This document shows positions 1 to 6,934 of a DNA stretch of 13,178 nt, piece by piece. The notes beneath the pieces are model-generated. The model did not search any database and had not been told where the DNA came from. It saw only the letters and a list, made by a program, of their open reading frames with translations. Numbering within the stretch: position 1 is the first letter of the stretch; every line of letters starts with the position of its first letter. This stretch comes from an uncultured Oscillibacter sp. (GTDB taxonomy: Bacteria; Bacillota; Clostridia; Oscillospirales; Oscillospiraceae): NCBI GenBank assembly GCA_947245315.1, contig CAMXNV010000039.1, forward strand, positions 1 to 13,178, given 5' to 3'. Both the position numbers and the translations under genes were made by a program.

Positions 1-52
1 ACTCCCTCCGTCACGGCTTCGCCGTGCCACCTCCCTCAAAGAGGGAGGCTTT
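1..52. repeat. Two-hairpin palindromic repeat unit (REP-like)
   Basis: Two perfect short hairpins lie back to back: CACGGC/GCCGTG (12-17 with 21-26, loop TTC) and CCTCCCTC/GAGGGAGG (30-37 with 41-48, loop AAA). The second is followed by CTTT. The opening CTCCCTCC (2-9) could also pair with GGGAGG at 43-48, so alternative folds exist. The look matches short dispersed palindromic units that I recall from genomes of gut Clostridia, but that is memory, not a search. The left edge of the window may cut the element. A terminator for an upstream gene is an alternative reading. Confidence 0.45.
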
Positions 53-56
53 AGAA

Positions 57-238
57 GGCGGGCCATTCCCCAGGGCTTCTCCCCATCTATCAATAGAACT
101 ACCTGTAGGGAAGGGGCTTTGCGCAGCCCTTGGCGGCTTTGCCGCTTAGGGCTGCGGCATCCCCTTTACGGGGGCCGTCCCCTTCCGCTCCCCCGGGAGC
201 ACCCTGTTTCCGATAGACGGGACGGGTCAAAGCCCGCC
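57..238. repeat. Nested inverted-repeat element upstream of mutS
   Basis: Several complementary arms are nested in order. GGCGGGC (57-63) pairs with GCCCGCC (232-238). 82-91 pairs with 212-221 with one mismatch, including TCTATC/GATAGA. GGAAGGGG (109-116) pairs with CCCCTTCC (179-186). Inside lies a hairpin at 122-156 (CGCAGCCCT/AGGGCTGCG around GCGGC-TTT-GCCGC), then CCCC/GGGG at 161-173. A separate hairpin GCTCCC-CC-GGGAGC sits at 187-200. No believable gene is present. It could be a MITE-like or composite palindromic repeat, or a structured leader RNA of mutS. GC richness makes chance pairing easier, so the fold as a whole is tentative, although the individual arms are real. Confidence 0.45.
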
Positions 239-256
239 CCACACAAATCTCCAACC

Positions 257-262
257 GAGGTG
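257..262 (+). promoter_or_regulatory. Ribosome binding site deciding the mutS start
   Basis: GAGGTG at 257-262 lies 6 bases before the ATG at 269. The reading frame is open back to 119, but the upstream part is the palindromic non-coding region, and the protein from 269 begins exactly as MutS proteins do. This site therefore fixes the start. I see no convincing promoter between 1 and 256. Confidence 0.7.
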
Positions 263-268
263 AACGCC

Positions 269-2875
269 ATGGCCGAGCCAACCCCCATGATGAAACAATA
301 CCTGGAAATCAAACGGGACAACCCGGATTCCATTCTCTTCTTCCGCCTGGGCGATTTCTACGAGATGTTCGCCGACGACGCCAAGCTGGCCTCCAAGGAG
401 CTGGACCTCACCCTGACCAGCCGGGACAAGGGCAAGCACGCCAAGCCCGAGGCCGAGCAGATTCCCATGTGCGGCATCCCCTACCACGCCAGCGAGGCCT
501 ACATCGCCCGGCTCATCGCCAAGGGCTACAAGGTGGCCATCTGCGAGCAGATGGAGGACCCCGCCGCCGCCAAGGGCCTGGTCAAGCGGGACATCATCCG
601 GGTGGTCACCCCGGGCACCGTCACCGACGCCGCCTGTCTGGAGGACAAGGCCAGCAACTTCATCTGCGCCCTCTACGCCGACTCCCGCGCCGCCGGCGCG
701 GCCTTCTGCGACATCACCACCGGCCGGGCCCACCTCACCGCCTTCACCGGCCGGGACCGGCTGGAGCACGTGGTCAACGAGCTGGGGCGCTTCTCCCCCG
801 CCGAGGCCGTGCTGAACGACGGGGCCTATTCCGAGCCCCTGCTCCTGGCCGCCCTGCGGGACAAGCTCCGCTGCCGGGTGGAGAACGCCGGGGAGCGCCG
901 CTTCCTCCTGGGAGAGGCGGAGCGGAACATCCGCCGCCAGTTCGGGGACGAGGCCTGGGGGCGGCTCCCCGCCGCCGTTCCCGCGGCGGCCATGGCCCTG
1001 GGGGGCCTTTTGCACTACTTATACGAGACCCAGAAGACGGACCTCTCTTACATCAACGACCTGGATTACTACGAACAGGGGCGCTTCATGGAGCTGGACC
1101 TCACCGCCCGGCGGAACCTGGAGCTCACCCAGACCCTCCGGGGCCAGGAGAAGAAGGGCAGCCTCCTCTGGGTGCTGGACCGGACCCAGACCCCCATGGG
1201 GGGCCGGTGCCTCCGGAGCTGGCTGGAGCGCCCCCTGCTCAGCGTCACGGCCATCTGCCGGAGGAACGCCGCCGTGGCCGCCCTGGTGGACGACACCCTG
1301 GGCCGGGAGGAGCTCATCGCCGCCCTGGCGGGCCTGGGGGACATGGAGCGCCTCATCAGCCGCATCGTCTACGGCACCGCCGGGGGAAGGGACCTGAGCG
1401 CCCTCCGGGCCGCCATCGAGAAGCTCCCGGAGATCAAGGGCCGCCTGGCCGCCTTCCCGGACCGCCGCCTCGCGGAGCTGTCGGAGGAGCTGGACGGCCT
1501 GGAGGACCTGGGGAAGCGCATCGCCGAGACCATCTGCGACGAGCCCCCCCTCTCCGTCCGGGAGGGGGACCTAATCCGGGACGGGTTCCACCCGGAGGTG
1601 GACCGGCTCCGCCACATCCTGAAGAGCGGCAAGGGCGTCATCCCCGAGATGGAGGCCCGGGAGCGGGAGCGCACCGGCATCCGGACCCTGAAGATCAAGT
1701 ACAACAAGGTCTTCGGGTACACCATCGAGATTTCCAACTCCTTCAAGGGCCAGGTGCCGGACACCTACATCCGCAAGCAGACCCTGGCCAATGGGGAGCG
1801 CTACATCACCCAGGAGCTCAAGGAGCTGGAATCCTCCATCCTCACGGCCTCGGACCGGGTGGTGGCCCTGGAGTACGAGCTGTTCACCAAGCTCCGGGCG
1901 GACCTGGCCGCGGCCTCCCCCCGGGTGCTCCAAAGCGCCGCCGCCGTGGCCGAGGCGGACGCCCTGGCCTCCCTCGCCGCCGTGGCCGTGCGGAACCGCT
2001 ACTGCCGCCCCGACGTGGACGAGTCCGGGGTCATCGACATCCGGGAGGGCCGCCACCCCGTGGTGGAACAGGTCCTTAAGGACAGCCTCTTCGTCCCCAA
2101 CGACGTCTTCCTGGGGGAGAAGGAGAGCCGGGTGGCCATCATCACCGGGCCCAACATGGCGGGCAAGTCCACCTACATGCGTCAGGTGGCCCTGACGGTC
2201 CTCATGGCCCAGATGGGGAGCTTCGTCCCCGCCGCCCATGCCCGGATCGGCATCGTGGACCGGATCTTCACCCGGGTGGGGGCCAGCGACGACCTGGCCG
2301 CCGGGCAGTCCACCTTCATGGTGGAGATGACGGAGGTGGCGGACATCCTCCGTTGCGCCACCAGGCGCTCCCTCCTGATCCTGGACGAGATCGGCCGGGG
2401 CACCTCCACCTTTGACGGCATGAGCATCGCCCGGGCCGTGCTGGAGCACTGCGCGGGCCCCAAGACCCTGGGGGCCAAGACCCTCTTCGCCACCCACTAC
2501 CACGAGCTGACGGAGCTGGAGGGCTCCCTTCCCGGGACGGTGAACCTGAACATTGCCGTGAAAGCCCGGGGGGAGGAGATCATCTTTCTAAGGAAGATTC
2601 TCCCCGGCGGGGCGGACCGGAGCTACGGCATCGAGGTGGCCAAGCTGGCGGGCCTGCCGGACAAGGTCCTCCAGCGGGCCCGGCAGGTGCTGGAGGAGCT
2701 GGAGACGGAGCACGGCGTCCAGTACGCCGCCCCCAGGCGGGAGACGGAGCAGGTCTCCCTGGGCTCCATGAGCGAGGGAGAGGTCCTGGACGCCCTCCGG
2801 CGCTGCCAGCCGGACACGCTGACACCCATCGAGGCCATGAGCCTCCTCTATGAGCTGAAGCGGAAGCTGGAGTGA
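269..2875 (+). CDS. mutS: DNA mismatch repair protein MutS
   Basis: This ATPase recognises base mismatches and small loops and recruits MutL. From the ATG at 269 it is 868 residues, a normal full length. The mismatch-reading motif F30-Y-E32 sits in GDFYEMF near the N-terminus. The middle holds the connector, lever and clamp regions. The C-terminal ATPase has Walker A GPNMAGKST (627-635), Walker B ending LDE (D706, E707) followed by GRGTST, and the FATHYHEL segment. QVSLG at about 828-832 resembles a sliding-clamp binding peptide; this is tentative. The in-frame extension back to 119 is rejected because it runs through palindromic non-coding DNA. The CPBP gene starts 5 bases after the stop, so the two are probably cotranscribed. 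mutL lies about 1.9 kb downstream on the same strand. Confidence 0.98.
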   Translation: MAEPTPMMKQYLEIKRDNPDSILFFRLGDFYEMFADDAKLASKELDLTLTSRDKGKHAKPEAEQIPMCGIPYHASEAYIARLIAKGYKVAICEQMEDPAAAKGLVKRDIIRVVTPGTVTDAACLEDKASNFICALYADSRAAGAAFCDITTGRAHLTAFTGRDRLEHVVNELGRFSPAEAVLNDGAYSEPLLLAALRDKLRCRVENAGERRFLLGEAERNIRRQFGDEAWGRLPAAVPAAAMALGGLLHYLYETQKTDLSYINDLDYYEQGRFMELDLTARRNLELTQTLRGQEKKGSLLWVLDRTQTPMGGRCLRSWLERPLLSVTAICRRNAAVAALVDDTLGREELIAALAGLGDMERLISRIVYGTAGGRDLSALRAAIEKLPEIKGRLAAFPDRRLAELSEELDGLEDLGKRIAETICDEPPLSVREGDLIRDGFHPEVDRLRHILKSGKGVIPEMEARERERTGIRTLKIKYNKVFGYTIEISNSFKGQVPDTYIRKQTLANGERYITQELKELESSILTASDRVVALEYELFTKLRADLAAASPRVLQSAAAVAEADALASLAAVAVRNRYCRPDVDESGVIDIREGRHPVVEQVLKDSLFVPNDVFLGEKESRVAIITGPNMAGKSTYMRQVALTVLMAQMGSFVPAAHARIGIVDRIFTRVGASDDLAAGQSTFMVEMTEVADILRCATRRSLLILDEIGRGTSTFDGMSIARAVLEHCAGPKTLGAKTLFATHYHELTELEGSLPGTVNLNIAVKARGEEIIFLRKILPGGADRSYGIEVAKLAGLPDKVLQRARQVLEELETEHGVQYAAPRRETEQVSLGSMSEGEVLDALRRCQPDTLTPIEAMSLLYELKRKLE

Positions 2876-2880
2876 GGACC

Positions 2881-3591
2881 ATGGCCAAGAAAAAAGCCGC
2901 CCAGGGCCTGACCAACCTGGAGCGCTTCGGGGGCACCATCTTCTTCGTGCTCTACCTGCTCCTCCTCCCCCTGGCGGCGGGGCCCCTGCTCCGCCTGGCG
3001 GGGGACCTCCTGGGCCGGAGGCTGACGGGGAACCTGGGGAGCGTGATCTACTACTACGGGCTCTTCGCCGTCACGGTCATCCTCTTCCACAGCCTCCTGG
3101 CCAAGACCACCCGCCGCTTCCTGGACCACCCCCTCCCGGCCCTCAAGACCGCCGCCGTGGGCCTGGTGGCCCACTACGGCCTGTGCGAGCTGGCCTCCCG
3201 CTTGGGGCGCCTCCTGGTGGACCGGGGGCCCAACCTCAACGACTCGGCCATCTCCACCCACATCGGCAGCGCCCCCCACATGACCCTTTTGATCGTGATC
3301 TTCCTGGCCCCCTTTGTGGAGGAGACCCTTTTCCGGGGCCTGGTCTTCGGGGGGCTCAAGGAGCGGAGCCGCCTCCTGGCCTACGGGGCCAGCTGCGCCC
3401 TCTTCGCCCTGCTCCACGTGTGGCAGTTCGCCCTGGCGGGGCGGGACCCCGCTTACTTCCTCCTGATGGTCCAGTACCTGATTCCCGGCCTGGTGCTGGC
3501 CTGGGCCTACGAGCACTCGGGGACCCTCTGGGCCTCCGTCGCCCTCCACGCCGGGATCAACGCCCTCTCGGTCCTCTCCGGGCTGCTGTGA
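2881..3591 (+). CDS. CPBP-family intramembrane glutamic protease (CAAX/Abi-type)
   Basis: This is a multi-pass membrane protein of 236 residues with about seven hydrophobic segments (around 17-41, 57-76, 90-105, 133-157, 165-185, 192-211 and 215-236). The three family motifs are intact: EETLFR (E147, E148, R152), FALLH (F175, H179) and HAGIN (H223, N227). These residues form the active site in the CAAX prenyl protease and bacteriocin-immunity-like family, so it is probably catalytically competent. Its substrate cannot be told from sequence. The N-terminus (MAKKKAAQG) is basic and probably cytoplasmic. GTG at 2872, overlapping the mutS stop, is an alternative start adding three residues. I prefer ATG 2881, with GAGG at 2874-2877 as a close ribosome binding site. 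The tight spacing suggests translational coupling to mutS, though a direct repair role is not implied. Confidence 0.9.
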   Translation: MAKKKAAQGLTNLERFGGTIFFVLYLLLLPLAAGPLLRLAGDLLGRRLTGNLGSVIYYYGLFAVTVILFHSLLAKTTRRFLDHPLPALKTAAVGLVAHYGLCELASRLGRLLVDRGPNLNDSAISTHIGSAPHMTLLIVIFLAPFVEETLFRGLVFGGLKERSRLLAYGASCALFALLHVWQFALAGRDPAYFLLMVQYLIPGLVLAWAYEHSGTLWASVALHAGINALSVLSGLL

Positions 3592-3660
3592 GGGCCCTCC
3601 GCGTCCCCTCCGGGGCGCAATTCAGTACGGGACGCCGCGCGTCCAAAAGGATGAGATACC

Positions 3661-4572
3661 ATGAGTTTTATTGACACACTGGCGGAAATGCTGGTCATTC
3701 TCTTCGCCATCGCCTGCGGCTATGCCGCCAACCGCCTGGGCTACATGGGCGGGGAGACCGACAAGAATATCTCCAAGGTCCTGCTGAACGTCACCGTGCC
3801 CTCCATGATTCTGGGCACCGTCTGCACGGGGGACACCCTGCCCGAGGCCTCGGTGGTCCTGGGGGTCCTGGGGGTGGCGGTGGTGTTCTACCTGCTGGAG
3901 TTCGCCTTTGCCCTGGCGGTGCCCCCGCTGCTGGGGGGCACCCCGGGCCAGAAGGGCGTCTGGCGCTACACCCTGGCCTTCCCCAACGTGGGCTTCATCG
4001 GCTACCCGGTGGCCGTGGCCCTCTTCGGCCCCGGAGCGCTGTTCTACGCCGTCATCCTGGTCCTGCCCTTCAACCTGCTGTCCTTCACCCTGGGGCCCCT
4101 GATGCTCACCGGGGCCCGGAGGTTCAGCCTCCGGCAGATGTTCTCCCCCTGCGTGGTGTCCTCCATCCTGGCGCTGATCCTGGCCCTGGCCCGGGTGCAG
4201 CCCCCCGCCCGGGTGGGGGAGGCCCTGAACTTCGTGGGGGACATCACCGTGCCCCTGTCGCTGATGTTCGTGGGCTCCACGCTGGCGGGGCTGCCCCTGG
4301 GGCGGCTACTGTCCTCCCTCCGGCTCTGGATTTTGACGGCGGTGCGCCTCCTGGTGCTGCCCATGGCCCTCTATCCCATCCTCCGGGCCCTGGGGACCGA
4401 CCCCCTCATCATGGGCATTGCCATCACCCAGATGGCCATGCCCGCGGCGGTGAACGGCTCCCTGCTCTGCATGGAGTACGGCGGGGACGCGGAGTGCATG
4501 GCACAGATCACCTTCGTCTCCACCCTGGCGTCCATTATTACGATACCCATCATCGCGGCCCTACTGCTCTGA
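3661..4572 (+). CDS. AEC-family (auxin efflux carrier-like) transporter
   Basis: This is a 303-residue inner-membrane transporter with about ten predicted hydrophobic segments, the normal layout of the AEC family. Family-typical sequence includes the N-terminal stretch NRLGYM...LNVTVPSMI, the motif FPNVGFIGYP (107-116) and MPAAVN (260-265) in a later helix. Bacterial members move small organic acids such as malate or malonate, but the substrate here cannot be assigned. AAAAGG at 3645-3650 lies 10 bases before the ATG. The 69-base gap from the CPBP gene contains the palindrome GAGGGCCCTC (3590-3599) and the hairpin GGACGC-CGC-GCGTCC (3630-3644), but no T-run, so read-through from mutS is plausible. 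The heptamer repeat arrays begin 4 bases after the stop codon. Confidence 0.9.
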   Translation: MSFIDTLAEMLVILFAIACGYAANRLGYMGGETDKNISKVLLNVTVPSMILGTVCTGDTLPEASVVLGVLGVAVVFYLLEFAFALAVPPLLGGTPGQKGVWRYTLAFPNVGFIGYPVAVALFGPGALFYAVILVLPFNLLSFTLGPLMLTGARRFSLRQMFSPCVVSSILALILALARVQPPARVGEALNFVGDITVPLSLMFVGSTLAGLPLGRLLSSLRLWILTAVRLLVLPMALYPILRALGTDPLIMGIAITQMAMPAAVNGSLLCMEYGGDAECMAQITFVSTLASIITIPIIAALLL

Positions 4573-4576
4573 GTCA

Positions 4577-4607
4577 GTTAGGAGGTAGGAGTGAGGAGTT
4601 AGGAGTT
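4577..4607. repeat. Heptamer array, left arm (AGGAGTT orientation)
   Basis: Four 7-base units are read here: AGGAGGT (4580-4586), AGGAGTG (4587-4593), AGGAGTT (4594-4600) and AGGAGTT (4601-4607). Positions 4577-4607 are the reverse complement of 4769-4799 with 2 mismatches in 31, and a 20-base core (4588-4607 with 4769-4788) matches perfectly. This arm can therefore form a long stem with the array before mutL. Confidence 0.85.
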
Positions 4608-4694
4608 ATTCTTTGGGGGAAGTGCTCCCGGCTCCTAAGCCCCTATGCGTCTCTGAACGCCTAGAATTAGGAATCGTGGCTTTCTCGGGGAAAA

Positions 4695-4726
4695 AACTCC
4701 TAACTCCTAACTTCTCCTCAACTCCT
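4695..4726. repeat. Heptamer array, middle (AACTCCT orientation)
   Basis: Units are AACTCCT (4695-4701), AACTCCT (4702-4708) and the degenerate AACTTCT (4709-4715), then after a 4-base break AACTCCT (4720-4726). It has the same orientation as the array before mutL and is also complementary to the left arm, so two alternative stems are possible. The sequence between arrays (4608-4694) holds no gene or strong signal that I can see. Confidence 0.75.
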
Positions 4727-4768
4727 CTGGATGCCGGGAACAGAAGAACCAGGCATCATCCTCGGACA

Positions 4769-4803
4769 AACTCCTAACTCCTCACTCCTAACTCCTCACT
4801 CCC
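4769..4803. repeat. Heptamer array, right arm, abutting mutL ribosome binding site
   Basis: Five contiguous 7-base units: AACTCCT, AACTCCT, CACTCCT, AACTCCT and CACTCCC. The array ends at 4803 and the mutL Shine-Dalgarno GGAAAGGAG begins at 4804. The first four units contain CTCCT, which is complementary to AGGAG in that Shine-Dalgarno. Since 7 is not a multiple of 3 and the array is non-coding, copy-number change would alter leader length and folding only. Confidence 0.85.
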
Positions 4804-4812
4804 GGAAAGGAG
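4804..4812 (+). promoter_or_regulatory. mutL ribosome binding site
   Basis: GGAAAGGAG lies 6 bases upstream of the ATG at 4819 and is a strong match to the 16S rRNA anti-Shine-Dalgarno. It directly follows the heptamer array, whose CTCCT units could base-pair with its AGGAG (4808-4812). Confidence 0.8.
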
Positions 4813-4818
4813 CCTTTC

Positions 4819-6810
4819 ATGCCTCACATTCAACAACTGCCCGCCCATGTGGCGGACCTCATCGCCGCGGGGGAGGTGGTAGAGCGCCCCGCCAGCGTCG
4901 TCAAGGAGCTGGTGGAGAACGCCATCGACGCCGGGGCTTCCGCCGTGGTGGTGGAGCTCCGCCGGGGAGGCATGGGCCTCATCCGCGTGACGGACAACGG
5001 CTGCGGCATCGCCCCGGAGCAGCTCCCCACGGCCTTCCTGCGCCACGCCACCAGCAAGCTCCGCACGCCGGAGGACCTGGGTAAAATCGGCACCCTGGGC
5101 TTCCGGGGGGAGGCCCTGGCGGCCATCTCCGCCGTCAGCCGGGTGGACATCCGGACCCGGCGGCACGGGGACCCCGAGGGGGCCTCCCTGCACCTGGAGG
5201 GCGGCGTCCCCGGAGACGTGGAGGCCGCTGGGGCCCCGGAGGGGACCACCATCCTGGTCCGGGACCTGTTTTACAACACCCCCGCCCGGCTGAAATTCAT
5301 GAAGAAGGACAGCGCCGAGACGGCGGCGGTCAGCGGCCTCATGCAGCACCTGGCCCTCTCCCACCCCGGGGTCTCTTTCAAGTTTCTCAAGGACGGCACG
5401 GAGGCCCTCCACACCCCCGGGGACGGGCGCCTGGACTCCGCCGTCTACGCGGCCCTGGGCCGGGACTTCGCCCGGAGCCTCCTCCCGGTGAAGGGCCGGG
5501 ACGGGGAGACGGCGGTCTCCGGCTTCGTCACCAGGCCCCTCCAGGGCCGGGGCTCCCGGGCCATGCAGGTCTTCTTTGTCAACGGGCGCTTCATCAAGTC
5601 CCAGCTGCTGACGGCGGCCCTGGAGGAGGGCTACCGGAACCAGCTCATGAAGGGGAAGTTCCCCGGCTGCGTGCTGGCGGTGACCCTGCCGGTGACCCAG
5701 GTGGACGTGAACGTCCACCCCGCCAAGACCCAGGTGAAGTTCGCCCAGGAGAAGGCCGTCTTCGACGTGGTGTATCACACGGTGCTGGACGCCCTGGCGG
5801 AGCAGGGGGGCCCCGCCTCCCCGCCGCCCCCGGCCCCGGAGACGGCGAGCAACCCCCGGGGGGACTTCTTCCAGACCATGGACGCCAAGACCTACCGGGA
5901 GCAGGGGGCCGGGCAGAAAGCGCCCCGGAAGGCCACGCCCCCGGCCTGGAACACGGAGCGTCCCTCCGGGATGGTGAATCTCTCGGACCGGGTGCCCCTC
6001 TCCCCGCCGGACCGGGGGGAGCGCCCGGCGGCCCGGAGGCCCTTCCCGCCCCTGCGGCAGGACGCGCCCTCCTCGGTGCTGGGGGAAAAGCCGGAGGCCC
6101 GGGCTCCCGCTCAGGCGGCTCCGGCGGTCCCGAAGGTCCAAGAGATTCCGGAGGCCCCCAGCCCGCCGGAGCGGCCCCTTCCCCCGGCCATCCCCCAGCT
6201 CCGGGAGGAACTGCCGGGGCAGGAGGCCCTGGAGAGCGTCAAGCGGGAGGCCCCCTGGCGGATCGCCGGGGAGGTACTCCGGACCTACATCGTCTGCGAG
6301 AGCGAGGAAGGCGACGTGTGGCTGATCGACAAGCACGCCGCCCATGAGCGGATCAACTTCGACCGGCTGAAAGCCGGGCTGGAGCCCCCTATGCGCCAGG
6401 CCCTGCTGACCCCCGCCGCCGTGGAGCTGGGTCGGGAGGACGGGGCGCTGCTGCTGGAGAACCTGCCCCTGCTGGAGGAGCTGGGCTTTTCCTGCGAGGA
6501 CTTCGGCGGCGGCACCGTGCTGGTCCGGGAGGTCCCCGCGGACCTGGACGCCGGGGACGTGACCGCCACCCTGGAGGAGATCGCCGGGAAGCTGCGAAGC
6601 GGCCGCTCCCCGGAGGAGCGCCGGGAGGGCCTGCTGCACACCATGGCCTGCAAGGCCGCTATCAAGGGCGGCTGGGTCAGCTCCCAGGAGGAGCTCCGGG
6701 CCCTGGTGGACCGGGTCCAGCGGGGTGAGGTCCGGTACTGCCCCCATGGCCGCCCCGTGGCCGTCCGGCTGACGGGGTATGAGCTGGAGAGGATGTTTAA
6801 GAGGGCTTGA
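4819..6810 (+). CDS. mutL: DNA mismatch repair protein MutL (endonuclease-type)
   Basis: MutL links mismatch recognition by MutS to strand incision and excision. The protein is 663 residues. The N-terminal GHKL ATPase has E33-N34 with DAG (37-39), DNGCGI (59-64), GFRGEAL (94-100) and VHPAK with K303. A proline-rich linker spans about 331-472. The C-terminal dimerisation domain has the metal-binding endonuclease motifs: D504-K-H-A-A-H-E510-R-I-N-F-D515, ACK (610-612) and CPHGRP (641-646). The first deviates from the usual DQHA-X2-E-X4-E: K replaces Q and the last acid is D. The core D, H and E are kept, so nicking activity is likely. These motifs mark the type found in organisms without MutH. 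It is on the same strand as mutS but separated from it by two membrane-protein genes and the repeat spacer. A strong ribosome binding site supports the start. Confidence 0.97.
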   Translation: MPHIQQLPAHVADLIAAGEVVERPASVVKELVENAIDAGASAVVVELRRGGMGLIRVTDNGCGIAPEQLPTAFLRHATSKLRTPEDLGKIGTLGFRGEALAAISAVSRVDIRTRRHGDPEGASLHLEGGVPGDVEAAGAPEGTTILVRDLFYNTPARLKFMKKDSAETAAVSGLMQHLALSHPGVSFKFLKDGTEALHTPGDGRLDSAVYAALGRDFARSLLPVKGRDGETAVSGFVTRPLQGRGSRAMQVFFVNGRFIKSQLLTAALEEGYRNQLMKGKFPGCVLAVTLPVTQVDVNVHPAKTQVKFAQEKAVFDVVYHTVLDALAEQGGPASPPPPAPETASNPRGDFFQTMDAKTYREQGAGQKAPRKATPPAWNTERPSGMVNLSDRVPLSPPDRGERPAARRPFPPLRQDAPSSVLGEKPEARAPAQAAPAVPKVQEIPEAPSPPERPLPPAIPQLREELPGQEALESVKREAPWRIAGEVLRTYIVCESEEGDVWLIDKHAAHERINFDRLKAGLEPPMRQALLTPAAVELGREDGALLLENLPLLEELGFSCEDFGGGTVLVREVPADLDAGDVTATLEEIAGKLRSGRSPEERREGLLHTMACKAAIKGGWVSSQEELRALVDRVQRGEVRYCPHGRPVAVRLTGYELERMFKRA

Positions 6811-6844
6811 GAGGACCGTCTTGTACAACCCCCATCAAACATAA

Positions 6845-6881
6845 CAAGCCGCGCTTTCGGATTCACCGAAAGCGCGGCTTG
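6845..6881. terminator. Hairpin between convergent mutL and nifJ, probable bidirectional terminator
   Basis: A perfect 16-bp stem pairs 6845-6860 with 6866-6881 around a 5-base loop (ATTCA). It lies 34 bases after the mutL stop and 53 bases beyond the nifJ stop, which reads from the other strand. The T-tracts are weak: on the + strand a pyrimidine-rich tail (CTTCT repeats) starts about 10 bases later, and on the - strand GTTATGTTT follows directly. Position between convergent genes and stem strength favour termination in both directions. Confidence 0.7.
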
Positions 6882-6889
6882 CCGCATCT

Positions 6890-6910
6890 AGCTTCTAACT
6901 TCTACTTTCC
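6890..6910. repeat. Degenerate heptamer remnant
   Basis: The units AGCTTCT (6890-6896), AACTTCT (6897-6903) and ACTTTCC (6904-6910) resemble the AACTCCT/AACTTCT units upstream of mutL, so mutL has related heptamers on both sides. With only three degenerate units this may be coincidence. Confidence 0.35.
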
Positions 6911-6934
6911 CAAACCACAAGACGCGCAGATTTC

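Noticed and set aside
57..238. Known riboswitch or T-box
   Set aside because: I recognise no conserved core of a named class, and mutS is not a usual target; only the pairing is reported.
119..268. 50-codon N-terminal extension of mutS
   Set aside because: It reads through palindromic non-coding DNA; the ribosome binding site and family start both point to 269.
469..2079. 536-residue frame overlapping mutS in another + frame
   Set aside because: P/G/R/H-rich shadow with no ribosome binding site or recognisable fold.
4577..4803. CRISPR array
   Set aside because: Units are 7 bases, contiguous and in both orientations, with no spacers and no cas genes nearby.
4774..6828. 684-residue open frame opposite mutL
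   Set aside because: Low-complexity antisense shadow (G, P, L, Q, H rich) with no domain; mutL is certain on the + strand.
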